A stretch of 64,000 nt of DNA, taken from the NCBI GenBank assembly GCA_022059125.1, contig JAEUWY010000002.1, positions 1,426,001 through 1,490,000 of the forward strand, in the 5' to 3' direction. Below are positions 35,976 through 46,429 of this stretch, piece after piece (within the stretch, counting starts at the first letter, position 1; the number at the start of each line of letters is the position of its first letter). The notes under the pieces are model-generated. The model was given only the letters and a program-made list of their open reading frames with translations. It did not search any database and was not told the DNA's origin. The translations under genes were made by a program, and so were the position numbers. The stretch is from Corynespora cassiicola. Taxonomy: Eukaryota; Ascomycota; Dothideomycetes; Pleosporales; Corynesporascaceae.

Positions 35976-38900
35976 ATGGACCGTGGTGGCTTCAACGGCC
36001 CACGAGGCCGAGGCCATCGCCGGGGTGGTGGTGGCCGCGGCTCTTTCAGCGGCCGAAGTGCCAACAGGAACTCATCTGGCACACCCAGCTATAGCAATAC
36101 CAATTCCCAGCAGAGCCATATCATACCACTACTGAGACCTTCTAATAATCATCAATTACAGGGCAATCCGGAAGGAGCGCAGCCTGTCTCCAGGTCTCCA
36201 GCTCCTCGAGGCTTCACCCACGCTGACTTTCAACGCGGCAACTTATCCTCGAGTTCACATGATCTTCAACGAAAGTCGCCTTCAGACATGATAGCCCGCT
36301 CTCGATCCATCAACTCCCCAGGCCAAGGAGGTACTCCAGTGTCCAATACGCGCGGATCCCCCCGTGGAGGTTACCATGGACAACTCTCGTCCGGGCGTCC
36401 TCAAATGCGCCCTCGGGAGCAACCTTGGGCCTATTACCAGGAGGCTAAAATACAGTTCTCTGGACTCAGCCGTAAACATGGCACCAAATTCGTATACGAA
36501 TCGCTCTGTGGCTTCGGGAACATCGTGAGAATTGATGTTACGTCCTACGAGACAGGATCCAGTGCTTATGTGACCTTTCAGCCTCCTTCCAAAGTTGATT
36601 TGGTTGAAAAGGGCATTAGGATCGGGTCAGTTGGAACCACAGCCAAACTGATCATCCCCAAATTCTACACAATTCCCAGCCCAGTCGATCCACAGAAAAA
36701 ATACAACGAGATTAATATCTTCTTTGCGGATAAAATCGACATTGGCGTCAACGTTGCGGATACTACAATGATCAGCATGTGCACTATACCATCAGAGGGC
36801 CATATCCGCCATGTGGATGAAGATCAGATCCAACTCATGTCAAATCTGCGGCGCAAGGAGCTCGAAATTCAATTTGTTCATACCTACGACCAGACCAGGA
36901 AGTTTCGATTTCGACTTCCGTTCTCTCTTCTTGGTCAGATCTATAAGTTTCGAGATATGGCCACTGGGAAAGTGAACTTGGTCATTCCGTTCAACAAGCC
37001 ACCACAATTCTTCAGACGATTATCGAAAAAAGATATCCTGAATACCTTCCAGCCTAAAGAATCTCTTTGGCTTGATCACCATGCTTGGCACCGTATTACC
37101 GATATCGTGACCTTGGCAACTCAAACCCGATTGGACAAAGAGCCCGTCATGAACCATAAAGATGCTTTGATCGATATTGGCCGCTGGACAACTTACCGTC
37201 TTTCCTTCGATCCTTCGACGCTCGAGGGCGCAAAATTCAAAGAGTTCAGTGATTCGCTTTCCGACTACGGAGTAACAATCATTGAATTGCCCAAATACAC
37301 TATAAAACCGCGGGTCGATTCACCTATCTGGAGCCTCATTCAGGAAGAAATATCCGCAACTCATCCTGATCTCGCACCCCTCGTTCAAGGATCACAGTTT
37401 CATGAACTATTTACCAGTCAAATTGCTCTACCGTTTGTTGTGCGGTATCAGCTTGAAGTTTGTTTGTCGAATGGTATCCTGAAGGATCAAAACATTACTC
37501 ATGACTTCCTTGACAAGCTCGTGTCTATGGGTGAAGAGCAAGCGACCTACATTCTCGAGAAAGTAGCAGACAGACAGAAGGCCTATTATGATCCCATGGA
37601 CATCTTCGAAACTCGGGTCAAGGGACAGCTCACGAAAAAGGTGCCCGCTTATTGCATTCTGTCTCGCTCCGTCAACATAACCCCTACAATGCTCCATGTG
37701 AGTACACCCGTCGTGGAAACATCGAACCGTATCATTCGGAAGCACATTGCGGATGCAGACCGCTTCATTCGCGTCAAGTTTACGGACGAAAAGACCGAGG
37801 GTCGAATCATGAGCCAAGACGATGATCGATCTGAGGCGTTATTTGATAGGATCCGGCGCGCGATGAACAATGGTATAGTGGTAGCTGGCCGATACTATGA
37901 CTTTCTTGCATTCGGAAATTCTCAGTTCAGGGAGCATGGTGCATATTTCTACGCACCGACTGCTTCCAAGACTGCGGATCAAATCCGCTTAGCTATGGGA
38001 CAATTCGGCCATATAAGGACGGTAGCCAAGTTCGGTGCTCGCCTCGGACAGTGTTTTTCGACTACCCGAGCCATACAAAGCATTACGGTCAAGATCGAAA
38101 TGATCGAAGATGTTGAGCGAAATGGATACACGTTTACAGATGGCGTTGGAAAGATATCCCCCTTTCTCGCACAGATGGCAGCCAAGGAGTTAGGTCTTCA
38201 GAACGCCTTCCACGACCCCCCTTCATTATTTCAGTTCCGACTTGGAGGATGTAAAGGTGTCCTGGCTCTTGATTCCAGCATTATGGGCCAGACAGTTGGA
38301 ATTCGGCCTAGCCAGTACAAGTTCGAAGCACAAAATGTCGGATTGGAGATCATCCGTGCATCAGCGCTCGCCACTGCCTGCTTTAACCGCCAGCTCATCA
38401 GCGTCCTATCTACCCTAGGAGTGAATGACTTGACATTCATCGCAAAACAACAAGAGACCGTGAATTACCTGGAGCGAGCCACAAAAGAAGAGAGCGTCGC
38501 TTTAGAGAGACTTCAGAGAAACATCGACTTCAACCAAATCACTTTGGTCATGGCTGCGATGATACTTGATGGGTTCATGTCTGCAAAAGATCCATTTATG
38601 ATGTCACTGCTTGAGCTTTGGCGCGCATATCACATCAAGTTCCTTAAAGAAAAGGCCAGAATTCCAATCGAAGAAGGCGCGTTTGTCCTTGGTTGTGTCG
38701 ACGAAACAGCAACTCTTAGAGGCCATTATGATAATCCTCAGTCTAGTCCATATGCGACTCGCGAAGAAAAGCTGAGTACGCTGCCGGAAATTTTCCTTCA
38801 AATTAGCGACACCAAAAGGAAGGGTCACTATAAGGTCATCGAAGGTGTATGCTTGCTTGCACGCAATCCTTCGTTACATCCTGGTGATATTCGAGTAGTC

Positions 38901-40262
38901 CGCGCAAAGAATATTCCAGCTCTCCATCACATGAAAGATGTAGTGGTTTTTCCTCAAACCGGAGACCGGGATATTGCCAACATGTGTTCCGGAGGAGACC
39001 TTGATGGGGACGACTACATTGTCATTTGGGATCCCAATTTCATACCAGAAACCATCAATGAGATTCCAATGGACTTCACTCCTGAACCTGCAATAGAGAA
39101 AGAAGGACCGATCACTGTGCAAGACATCACAGAATTTTTCGTCACCTACATGAAGAACGACTCTCTCGCCCGGATTGCGCTTGCGCATTTGGCGCAATCA
39201 GATTTCCTTGCTGATGGTGTTCGCGATCCAGTGTGTCTTGAGCTTGCAAACCTCCACTCTCAAGCAGTCGACTATCCAAAGAGTGGAATTCCTGCAGTCA
39301 TGACCCGCGACCTGAGACCTAAGAAGTGGCCACACTTCATGGAAAGCAAGTTCCGACGCCATGATCAAACTTATAAGTCCACCAAGATACTTGGGATGCT
39401 GTACGACCAAGTCAAGTTGGTCGATTTCAAGCCCAAATATGAGAACAAATTCGACGAGCGCATCTTGAACGCTTTCGATCTGGATGAGACTATACTTCAA
39501 AAAGCAGCAGATATGAAAATCTCATACGATTCTGCAATGAAACGCTTGATGGCCAAACATGACATCCAGACTGAATTCGAGGCTTGGTCCGTCTTCGTTC
39601 TTTCCCACAACCAGGAGAGTCGAGACTACACCTTTGCAGAAGAATTTGGCCGGAGCATGGCCATTCTCAAATCCCAATTCCAACACGATTGTGTCACTGC
39701 TGCCGGAGCAAAGAGTGCGATAGATTCCAAGCAACTCCCCAAATTCGTCGCGGCCATGTACAAGGTGACGGCCCGCGAGATGGAGGTAGCCTTGGAAGAG
39801 TGCCGCACTGTGAAGGTTGTCGGCGGGACAGAGGTCCCAATGAGGGAGATGGACCCAGAGCATATGCCACTCATATCATTCCCATGGCTTTTTGTCGATC
39901 AACTTGGAAAAATTGCCACTGGAGAACAGAAGGAGCGCATCGCGACGGTGCAGCAAGGCATATACTCTCACAAGAAGCGGCCGGCTCCAGAGTTCCCTCT
40001 GGAGCCTGGCATGGGAGATGTAGAGACCGATGCAGGCGTCACGCATTTTGGAGACCTTTTGAAATTGGATTTTGGACCGAAGAAGTTGGCGTCATCCAAA
40101 CCGGACGGGGCGGGTTCCCGTGGTTGGGGAAGGAGGGTCACAGCGGAGGAGGAAGCGGAGGAGGCGGTCAAGGACGATGGCGCGGGACGAGGCTACAACA
40201 TCGAACTTGACCTCAGCAAGATGGGCGGCTCAGCTATGGGCCAACTCAACCACCTGTCCTAA
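35976..40262 (+). CDS. RNA-dependent RNA polymerase, cellular RNAi type
   Basis: Cellular RdRP that copies single-stranded RNA into double-stranded RNA for Dicer, acting in quelling, meiotic silencing or small-RNA amplification. One uninterrupted exon of 1428 residues. Residues 1-45 are an RGG-rich basic tail ('RGRGHRRGGGGRGSFSGR'), followed by a Ser/Pro linker. About 150-215 is an RRM-like segment ('IQFSGLSRKHGTKFVYESL'). The conserved block 'FLAFGNSQFREHGAYFYAP' lies near 644-662, and 'FTDGVGKISPFLA' near 720. The catalytic metal-binding loop 'CSGGDLDGDDY' has its DLDGD at about 1008-1012. Length and the NSQFREHGA block fit the SAD-1/RRP-3 (plant RDR1/2/6-like) side better than QDE-1, but only a tree can settle it. 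It is not a viral enzyme. All key Asp residues are present. Confidence 0.94.
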   Translation: MDRGGFNGPRGRGHRRGGGGRGSFSGRSANRNSSGTPSYSNTNSQQSHIIPLLRPSNNHQLQGNPEGAQPVSRSPAPRGFTHADFQRGNLSSSSHDLQRKSPSDMIARSRSINSPGQGGTPVSNTRGSPRGGYHGQLSSGRPQMRPREQPWAYYQEAKIQFSGLSRKHGTKFVYESLCGFGNIVRIDVTSYETGSSAYVTFQPPSKVDLVEKGIRIGSVGTTAKLIIPKFYTIPSPVDPQKKYNEINIFFADKIDIGVNVADTTMISMCTIPSEGHIRHVDEDQIQLMSNLRRKELEIQFVHTYDQTRKFRFRLPFSLLGQIYKFRDMATGKVNLVIPFNKPPQFFRRLSKKDILNTFQPKESLWLDHHAWHRITDIVTLATQTRLDKEPVMNHKDALIDIGRWTTYRLSFDPSTLEGAKFKEFSDSLSDYGVTIIELPKYTIKPRVDSPIWSLIQEEISATHPDLAPLVQGSQFHELFTSQIALPFVVRYQLEVCLSNGILKDQNITHDFLDKLVSMGEEQATYILEKVADRQKAYYDPMDIFETRVKGQLTKKVPAYCILSRSVNITPTMLHVSTPVVETSNRIIRKHIADADRFIRVKFTDEKTEGRIMSQDDDRSEALFDRIRRAMNNGIVVAGRYYDFLAFGNSQFREHGAYFYAPTASKTADQIRLAMGQFGHIRTVAKFGARLGQCFSTTRAIQSITVKIEMIEDVERNGYTFTDGVGKISPFLAQMAAKELGLQNAFHDPPSLFQFRLGGCKGVLALDSSIMGQTVGIRPSQYKFEAQNVGLEIIRASALATACFNRQLISVLSTLGVNDLTFIAKQQETVNYLERATKEESVALERLQRNIDFNQITLVMAAMILDGFMSAKDPFMMSLLELWRAYHIKFLKEKARIPIEEGAFVLGCVDETATLRGHYDNPQSSPYATREEKLSTLPEIFLQISDTKRKGHYKVIEGVCLLARNPSLHPGDIRVVRAKNIPALHHMKDVVVFPQTGDRDIANMCSGGDLDGDDYIVIWDPNFIPETINEIPMDFTPEPAIEKEGPITVQDITEFFVTYMKNDSLARIALAHLAQSDFLADGVRDPVCLELANLHSQAVDYPKSGIPAVMTRDLRPKKWPHFMESKFRRHDQTYKSTKILGMLYDQVKLVDFKPKYENKFDERILNAFDLDETILQKAADMKISYDSAMKRLMAKHDIQTEFEAWSVFVLSHNQESRDYTFAEEFGRSMAILKSQFQHDCVTAAGAKSAIDSKQLPKFVAAMYKVTAREMEVALEECRTVKVVGGTEVPMREMDPEHMPLISFPWLFVDQLGKIATGEQKERIATVQQGIYSHKKRPAPEFPLEPGMGDVETDAGVTHFGDLLKLDFGPKKLASSKPDGAGSRGWGRRVTAEEEAEEAVKDDGAGRGYNIELDLSKMGGSAMGQLNHLS

Positions 40263-40590
40263 ACCAAAGAAAAAGGAGCGGACACTGCACATTCCGAGCT
40301 CCAATGTGCGTTGAGGAAGGAAGCCCAGATGTACGATTAGAGGTGGGAAGACGATATAAAATCTATAAAAGACAAAAAAAGATCAAAACCCAGAGTCATC
40401 AAGTGCCCACCCAATTATTGAACCATGTTTATACACCACTCGTCTGCCACTTGTGACGTAGGTTGGGGCTCGAAGCTCCCCTAAAACATCATCCAACGAT
40501 CTTATCGATAAGGAAAATTAACATGCCCCCTCCAACAGCTCAACCCCACGTCCACCTGTCTACCCGCCCAAAATCTCGCATGCGCCCCAA
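40263..40590. other. short intergenic
   Basis: 328 bases between the RdRP stop and the ELP6 start on the same strand; nothing specific seen. Confidence 0.5.
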
Positions 40591-41715
40591 ATGCCGCCCT
40601 CAATATCGACACGCATACCGCCCCTCCTACATCCTTACATCCGCCTCCCAAAAGACGAGTCGATCCTCCTCCTCACGAGCACCCTTGGCGCTAGCGCGAA
40701 TTGGCTCATCATCCGCTTCCTGTGCGATGCGCTGAACGCACAACAACCACAACGGGGCGACGGAGATGGTAGCGGGGAAGCGATACCAGGATCAGGATCA
40801 GATACGCGCGTAATTCTCGTGAGCTGGCTGCGCGAATATGAATTCTGGCGCGCAGAGGCGCGCAAGGGCGCAGGCGTGGATCTCGAGCGCGCCCGGCGCG
40901 AGGGAAGATTTGCATTTGTGGATGGATTGAGCGGGCTATTCGGGGGAGACCAGAGCGCTGGTGCAAGTCCAGGCGCACAGGTAGCGCCGCCAACGTCAAG
41001 AAGTCTGCCCACGAGAGCGCCACAGACGCTGCCCGTCCGCGGCCCTCCACCAGCAGCAGCAGCAGCAGCAGCAGCAGTAGGAAGAACGATACAAGCGCGC
41101 GGCCCCTCGACGCAGACCAACGCCCCAGCACCAACACCAGCGCCGCAACCCACGACTCAGCAAGGCATATACACCCTTACCTCTCCCGCCCTGCCACACC
41201 TCAAATCCACCCTCCAAACCGCCCTCACCCCACCCTCCCCTCCCCCCAAGAAAACCCTCCTCATCCTCGACAACCCCGACGCCCTCCTCGCCCTCGACCC
41301 CTCCCTCACCCCCGCCTCCCTATCCTCGCTCCTCCTCTCCCTCCACGCATCCTCGACCTCGCACATGCTCGTCCACATGCAATCCGATAACCCTCTACTC
41401 TCGCCCTCGGCCCCGGTGCCGCAGCCCCTCGAGCTCGCACAGCACGATTTCCTGGTCAGGATCGCGCATGCGAGTTCCAGGATCTTGGGCGTGAGGGTGC
41501 TGGACACGGGCGTGGCGAGGGATGTTTCGGGCGTCGTGAGGGTTACGAGGGCTGCGGGTGGGGGGTTTGCTGGGGGGTTGGGGTTGGGATTAGGGGAGGA
41601 AGAAGAGGAGGAGGGGTTGTGGGGTGAGAATGGGAGTGGTAAGGAGTTTTTGTATCAGGTTAGGGGGGATGGGGGTGTGAGGGTTTTTGAGAGGGGGGCG
41701 GGCGGAGAGGGTTGA
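40591..41715 (+). CDS. ELP6: Elongator complex subunit Elp6
   Basis: Subunit of the Elp4-Elp5-Elp6 RecA-like hexamer of Elongator, needed for tRNA wobble-uridine modification. Single exon of 374 residues. The N-terminus 'MPPSISTRIPPLLHPYIRLP' leads to 'LLLTSTLGASANWLIIRFL', the first strand-helix of the RecA-like fold without a real Walker A, as usual for Elp6. An insert at about 130-190 is low-complexity with an Ala run encoded by (GCA)n. After it come 'QGIYTLTSPALPHLKSTLQT' and 'KKTLLILDNPDALLALDP', the Walker-B-like strand. The C-terminal 60 residues are Gly/Glu-rich and unusual. Base composition flips within the gene, from C-rich (41.16-41.36 kb) to G-rich (41.51-41.75 kb). Start 40591 is preferred over the overlapping frame at 40523. 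Confidence 0.85.
   Translation: MPPSISTRIPPLLHPYIRLPKDESILLLTSTLGASANWLIIRFLCDALNAQQPQRGDGDGSGEAIPGSGSDTRVILVSWLREYEFWRAEARKGAGVDLERARREGRFAFVDGLSGLFGGDQSAGASPGAQVAPPTSRSLPTRAPQTLPVRGPPPAAAAAAAAVGRTIQARGPSTQTNAPAPTPAPQPTTQQGIYTLTSPALPHLKSTLQTALTPPSPPPKKTLLILDNPDALLALDPSLTPASLSSLLLSLHASSTSHMLVHMQSDNPLLSPSAPVPQPLELAQHDFLVRIAHASSRILGVRVLDTGVARDVSGVVRVTRAAGGGFAGGLGLGLGEEEEEEGLWGENGSGKEFLYQVRGDGGVRVFERGAGGEG
41051..41077 (+). repeat. (CAG)9 trinucleotide repeat in ELP6
   Basis: Nine CAG units read in the GCA frame as an alanine run within the variable linker of Elp6. Confidence 0.9.
41556..41596 (+). other. G-quadruplex-type motif in ELP6
   Basis: Six G-runs of three or more, separated by loops of 1, 6, 2, 2 and 4 bases, near the ELP6 3' end on the coding strand. 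It meets the usual G3+N1-7 pattern. Folding is inference. Confidence 0.6.
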
Positions 41716-42755
41716 GGGGCTTTTGATGGGGTAGAGAGAGGGTGGTGGTATGAGTAGGGGAGGGGAGGGTGTTGCAGTGTAGCAGCGGTGGAGAGAGATT
41801 ACCTGGCTGTTTTGTTTGAAAAGTTGAGGGAAGCGGGGTGGTGGATGAATACCATGCGCATAGGACGGAGTTCATTATGGTCTTCTAGCTAGGAGACCCA
41901 GGAATGCATCATCTCTCAACTTGTCCGTCAACTTCAGAGTAAGTACACTGCAGGCCGTTCGCAGCAGAGTGAGATCAGCTATTCTCTGGCTTAAATCGGT
42001 CAGGCGATCTCAATTGCTTCCGGGGAGGTCCGGGCCAGTATGACGAGAGGGATGCATTGGTGGATCAAACATTAAAAAAAAGTTCTGGGCATTTGGACTG
42101 GCGAAAACATCTCAAGACCTGCATATAGAGGACGATACTAAAAGGCTTTCTTTCCAAATCCAACATTCATCTTCTCCAATCCAAAAATGGTTGTACGAAG
42201 ATAGAAAATGCGTTGCGTTGCGTATGGGCTTTGTCGGTTCCTCTATGATCATGATGTATGCGGCTATCTGCATAGTCATATTAGCTTCCCATGTACCAAA
42301 CATAGCCTGGCTGTGGACAAGAGCACTAAAGTGTCAGCTCATGCGGAGCGCTAGCAGTTGATGTAATCGCTTGGATAGTGGTATCGAGCGCGCAAGCATT
42401 CCAATCAGACTCGCGGTGGGGTGGTAGGTACAATCAGCGAACTCTCCTGGCTCAAGTCATGAAAATCGTAATTTTGGGCCATTCGTGTCTCGTTCGTGAC
42501 AGAAGATGATGAAATTTTCCATATTTATGCCACAAGAGCCCGAGAAGGTATCTCCCCCCACCCTCACATATCATCATGGGGGCGGACGGATAGCAACCGG
42601 GAGAGTATGACTTGAATAAACGCCCCGAGCAATACCATTGCCTTGCCAGTGAGAAACCCCCGATTCCGCCTTCCGAATCATGCCCCTGCCCCTTGTGAGC
42701 TTCATCACACCGCAATGTCCACTACGTCTCCGTCATTTTCGTCCGCGGCATTCGT
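41716..42755. other. intergenic between converging ELP6 and RPL37
   Basis: 1040 bases. The first about 100 bases continue the G-rich tract of ELP6; the rest is ordinary and holds both 3' UTRs. No gene recognised. Confidence 0.5.
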
Positions 42756-43274
42756 CTACGAGGAGGGAGCGGCAGGGCCGCGGGCGCTGGAGGGAGCACC
42801 CGAGCGGAAACCGTTGCTGAAACGGCGGGAGACGGTCTTGAGGTATCGCATGCGGCCGGTACCGGTGGTCTTCCTGCGCTTGGCCTTCTCGCCCCAGTTG
42901 TCTGTGCCAAAAAAGTCAATTCGCATTCGCCCAGAATGAGCTGGCGGAGTGTAGACAAAACGTACACTTGCGGGTCTTAGCAGCAGGGTAGCCGCAGGAA
43001 GAGCAGGTGTGCTTCTGGATGTGCAGAGAGCGGCGACCTGGAAAGCAATCTGTCAGCCCTGGTCCATCCGATATCCTGGCCCGGCGCTCGTCTCGTATGC
43101 GCAATCCCGTGTCCCAAATCGACGTCGGAGGGGGTAATTGAACGTACCGCAACGCCTGCAGAGCGTGTGCGTCTTGTTGTGGCGCTTGCCGAAGCTGGAA
43201 GTTCCCTTGGCTATATCGCAGTCAGTTTCGACATGATCCGGCTATGGTGGTTGGTGGCGGTGCGGCGTACTCAT
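42756..43274 (-). CDS. RPL37: 60S ribosomal protein L37
   Basis: Large-subunit zinc-binding ribosomal protein eL37. Exons 43274-43271, 43210-43148, 43037-42966, 42901-42756 give 94 residues, the normal size. The first coding exon is only ATG plus one base. The protein starts '[20 protein letters not shown]'. The zinc ribbon is C19-x2-C22 and C34-x2-C37 ('[20 protein letters not shown]'), then '[20 protein letters not shown]'. The C-terminal 15 residues after SNGFRSG are Ala/Pro/Ser-rich, as in other fungi. A probable further intron lies in the 5' UTR (43288-43347), and an AGGGTTAG box lies upstream. It is divergent from the phosphate transporter. Confidence 0.96.
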
Positions 43275-43287
43275 CTTGAATTAGGAA

Positions 43288-43347
43288 CTGTAAGAGATAA
43301 ATGTTAGCGGTCGAACGGCAAAGTTTGGAGGGCGAAAGGGGCCGTAC
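43288..43347 (-). other. probable 5' UTR intron of RPL37
   Basis: On the minus strand a GTACGG donor, a GCTAAC branch site and a TTACAG acceptor frame 60 bases that end 13 bases before the RPL37 ATG. Predicted from signals only. Confidence 0.5.
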
Positions 43348-43365
43348 CTCGTGGTGTTCTGCTGG

Positions 43366-43373
43366 AGGGTTAG
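43366..43373 (+). promoter_or_regulatory. Tbf1/telo-box-like element of RPL37
   Basis: AGGGTTAG, 92 bases upstream of the RPL37 start codon and just upstream of its putative 5' UTR intron. It resembles the box before RPS4 (25296-25305). Binding by Tbf1 is inferred from other ascomycetes. Confidence 0.45.
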
Positions 43374-44511
43374 TTGGTCGCGATGTTCGGAGTCGTTGTC
43401 GAGGACTCTCTGTGTCGATTTTCGCTTCGCTTAGAAAGTGTGCGCTAGCCCAATATGGGTTTGGCGCCGCTATAGCGCCAAGCATCTCCATCTTTCGCGA
43501 TGCCCTCCAAGCACAACCTCACATGCTCAAGTCGTCATATTTTGGTGCCAAAGAATTCAGTGGCGTATACCAAGAGGCTTCCAAAGGATTGTACTTTTCT
43601 CTGCACTGTTCGCCCACCTGTATTCGGTGATTGTCAGCTCAAACAGGAACAAGTCCGATGGCTTCAATGTGCCCCTTTATTCGCACTGGCACCGCCGCAT
43701 TCCATATAATCCTCACATACCACGACAAGCAAGGTCAAGTATTTACTGAGGTCTTCAGACGCGAGCTTAGGACCGCTCGATGACACATAGACAGTCGCTG
43801 CAAGCTCACAAATCCCGCGCCGTGAAAGTAAAACGCTCCTTAAACGATTCCAAGTCTCTCGTCGCCCTGGGCAAGACTTCTGAATGCACATGCGAATCCA
43901 CAGAGCGCCAGGGACAAGGCTGGGCCCAAGAAGCTGGCGCCTTGCACGGGACTTGGAACAGCGGCAGGTAGATCAAAGTTGATGGTTTGCAGCATTTCCA
44001 ACCGTCTCAGTCCATAATCATTGCATGGGGTCTTTGCGTTTTGCTTTTTCCGGCGAGGCCAGACGCGAGCAGGGTCGTGAACTCATGCGTCGGTTGGCCA
44101 ATCACAGGGCCGGGTCAGCTAACGTGCCTCTCCCTCGTGGAATTCCCTCCGGAATGGCGTTCTGGCTAAGCCCATCCCCAAGGGCTCGTCAAGAAGGCTG
44201 ACTGTCGCTATCCAATTGATATTGGGCAACATGGCACTCCGTTCCGCACGTTTCCATTGTCATCACGCTCTGGGGAGACAGGTCCCAGGTCAAAAGCAGC
44301 GGAGCCCTAGGCTTTGACATTGCACGTCCTGTACCCTACTCATGTCTGACTCTTGCGCCTCGCGCCCTTCTGCAGATCCTTTACCGTCTTACCGCCCTCT
44401 CATCGTTGCTGGACCGAGGCGCGCTTAACCTTCTGGCCTTCCTGAACCGTATGACAGCTCCTTGATGGTGCCTGGCCCGACCCAGACAAACATCGACGAG
44501 CTACATCCCTA

Positions 44512-46429
44512 ATGCTGTCATTCCAGCGCGTCGGGAACAGCGCTTATCGAGATGTTCCCGGTGTCTACGTGCGTACCCGAGTGTTTCCAGTGTCCGCTCC
44601 CACGGCTAATCATTCAAAGACCCATATTGCGGATCCCAATGAACGACGACGAATGGCATTGGCCGAGGTGGATAAGGCCCCGTTCGGATGGTATCATGTT
44701 CGACTAGTCGTAGTTACAGGTATAGGGTTCTTCACAGATGCCTACAGTGTAAGTTTTGGATCAATTGTGGCAACGAGTCTGACACGAATCAGCTCTTCGC
44801 AATCAACCTGGCAGTGATTATGCTCGGCATAGTGTACTGGCAAGATGAAGAACACCACGGTGTAATGCCACACAATGCAGACACCGCCATCAAAGTTGCT
44901 ACATCGGCAGGCGCAATCTTCGGTCAAGTCATCTTCGGCTACCTCGCTGATCTTTTGGGGAGAAAGAAGATGTATGGCGTCGAGCTCATGATTATTATAT
45001 CGACCACCCTTGCGCAAGCACTATGCGGGGAATCTACCGCAGTCTCCATAGTAGGAGTCATAATCTTCTATCGAGTGGTCATGGGCATTGGTGTGGGAGG
45101 AGATTACCCGCTGTCCAGTGTCATTACGGCCGAGTTCGCCAGTACCAAGTATCGCGGTGGCATCATCGCTGCTGTGTTTGCCATGCAAGGCCTCGGCCAA
45201 CTTGCCGCTGCTTTGATGGCCTTGGTCGTGGTCGTGGGTTACAGGAAAGAATTGGAACCTGTCCCCTCGGTTGCTGATTGCAGTGGCTCCTGTGCTGCTT
45301 CAGTCGACAAGATGTGGAGGTTTCTGATTGCTTTTGGTGGTGTTCCTGGTTGGTTCGCGCTCTACTATCGCCTCACCATACCCGAAACACCACGTTATAC
45401 ATTCGATGTCCTTTACGATGTCGAAAAAGGCTCTAATGACGCTCGCAAGTATCGCTATGGTAAGCGAGGAAATGTCATTAATCCAGTCACCCAAGCGCAT
45501 GCCCGCCGGGAGATGGCCAAATACCGTACCCCACGTCCAACTGTCATGGAGGTCCTCCGCTTTTACTGCAAGAAGCGCAACGCCATCCAACTCTTTGGAA
45601 CGGCTTTTTCATGGTTTTTCCTCGATCTAGCCTTCTACGGCCTGGGCTTTTCGTCTGCATCATTGCTGTCAACGATGGGGTTCGATAAGAAAGGCAACCT
45701 ATACGACGATCTCAAAAACACCGCTACAGGTCAGCTCGTCCTGATCTGTGCAGGCGCCATACCAGGTTACTGGATGACTGTATTCACCGTCGACAAACTG
45801 GGCCGCAAACCAATTCAGATTGGGGGCTTTGCAATCCTCACAATCATATTCTGTGTGTTGGGGTTTGCGTGGCAAGGTCTCGGCAAAATGCACCTCCTTG
45901 TGCTCTATGTGCTTGCCCAGTTCTTCTTCAACTTTGGTAAGACTTGGAGACCTCTTGTATTGCACGAAAAATGCTAACAGAGCTATCGGTAGGCCCGAAC
46001 GCAACGACTTTCATCACCCCGGCCGAGATTTTCCCCACGCGCGTCCGGTCCACCGGCCACGGCGTCAGCGCCGGCCTCGGAAAACTCGGTGCCGTCATTG
46101 CGCAAGTCTTCTTTGCGCCTATGATCAAGAGAGGTGCTACACATGATAACCCCACCCCCTGGATTCACGGCGTCATGCAAATCTTTGCCCTCTTTATGTT
46201 CTTGGGCATGCTGACGAGTCTGCTGGTGCCAGAGAGTAAAAGGAAACGACTAGAAGAACTCGCGGGAGAGGGTGATGATGTTTATGAGTTGGATGAGAGA
46301 AGTGGAAGGGCAAGCGTCAGAGAGAGTGGGAGTGGACGTGGGGAGGAGAGTAGTTCGAGGGCTGGACGAGGATGGGGGCGATCAAACAGCGGCGATGAGG
46401 AAAAGGGCAAATGGTGGAAGTTGATTTGA
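44512..46429 (+). CDS. high-affinity inorganic phosphate transporter (Pho84 family)
   Basis: Proton-coupled phosphate symporter of the major facilitator superfamily in the plasma membrane. Exons 44512-44568, 44620-44748, 44793-45936, 45993-46429 give 588 residues, like yeast Pho84 (587). Visible: 'HIADPNERRRMALAEVDKAP', then 'GWYHVRLVVVTGIGFFTDAY' leading into TM1; the MFS loop 'GYLADLLGRKKMYGVE'; the phosphate-symporter signature 'GIGVGGDYPLSSVITAEF'; a central loop with 'PETPRYTFDVLYDVEKG'; and 'TPAEIFPTRVRSTGHGVSAG' near the end. The tail is Ser/Arg/Glu-rich. The first intron is 51 nt, stop-free and in phase; splicing it gives the family-typical HIADPNERRR start, so I favour splicing. CACGTT-type boxes upstream suggest phosphate-starvation control. 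Confidence 0.93.

Larger units (their letters stand above)
43275..44511. other. divergent promoter region RPL37 / phosphate transporter
   Basis: 1237 bases between divergent starts. Besides the RPL37 elements it holds AACGTG (44121-44126) and CACGTT (44247-44252), lower-affinity forms of the Pho4/NUC-1 CACGTK site, within about 390 bases of the transporter start. No gene recognised. Confidence 0.45.
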
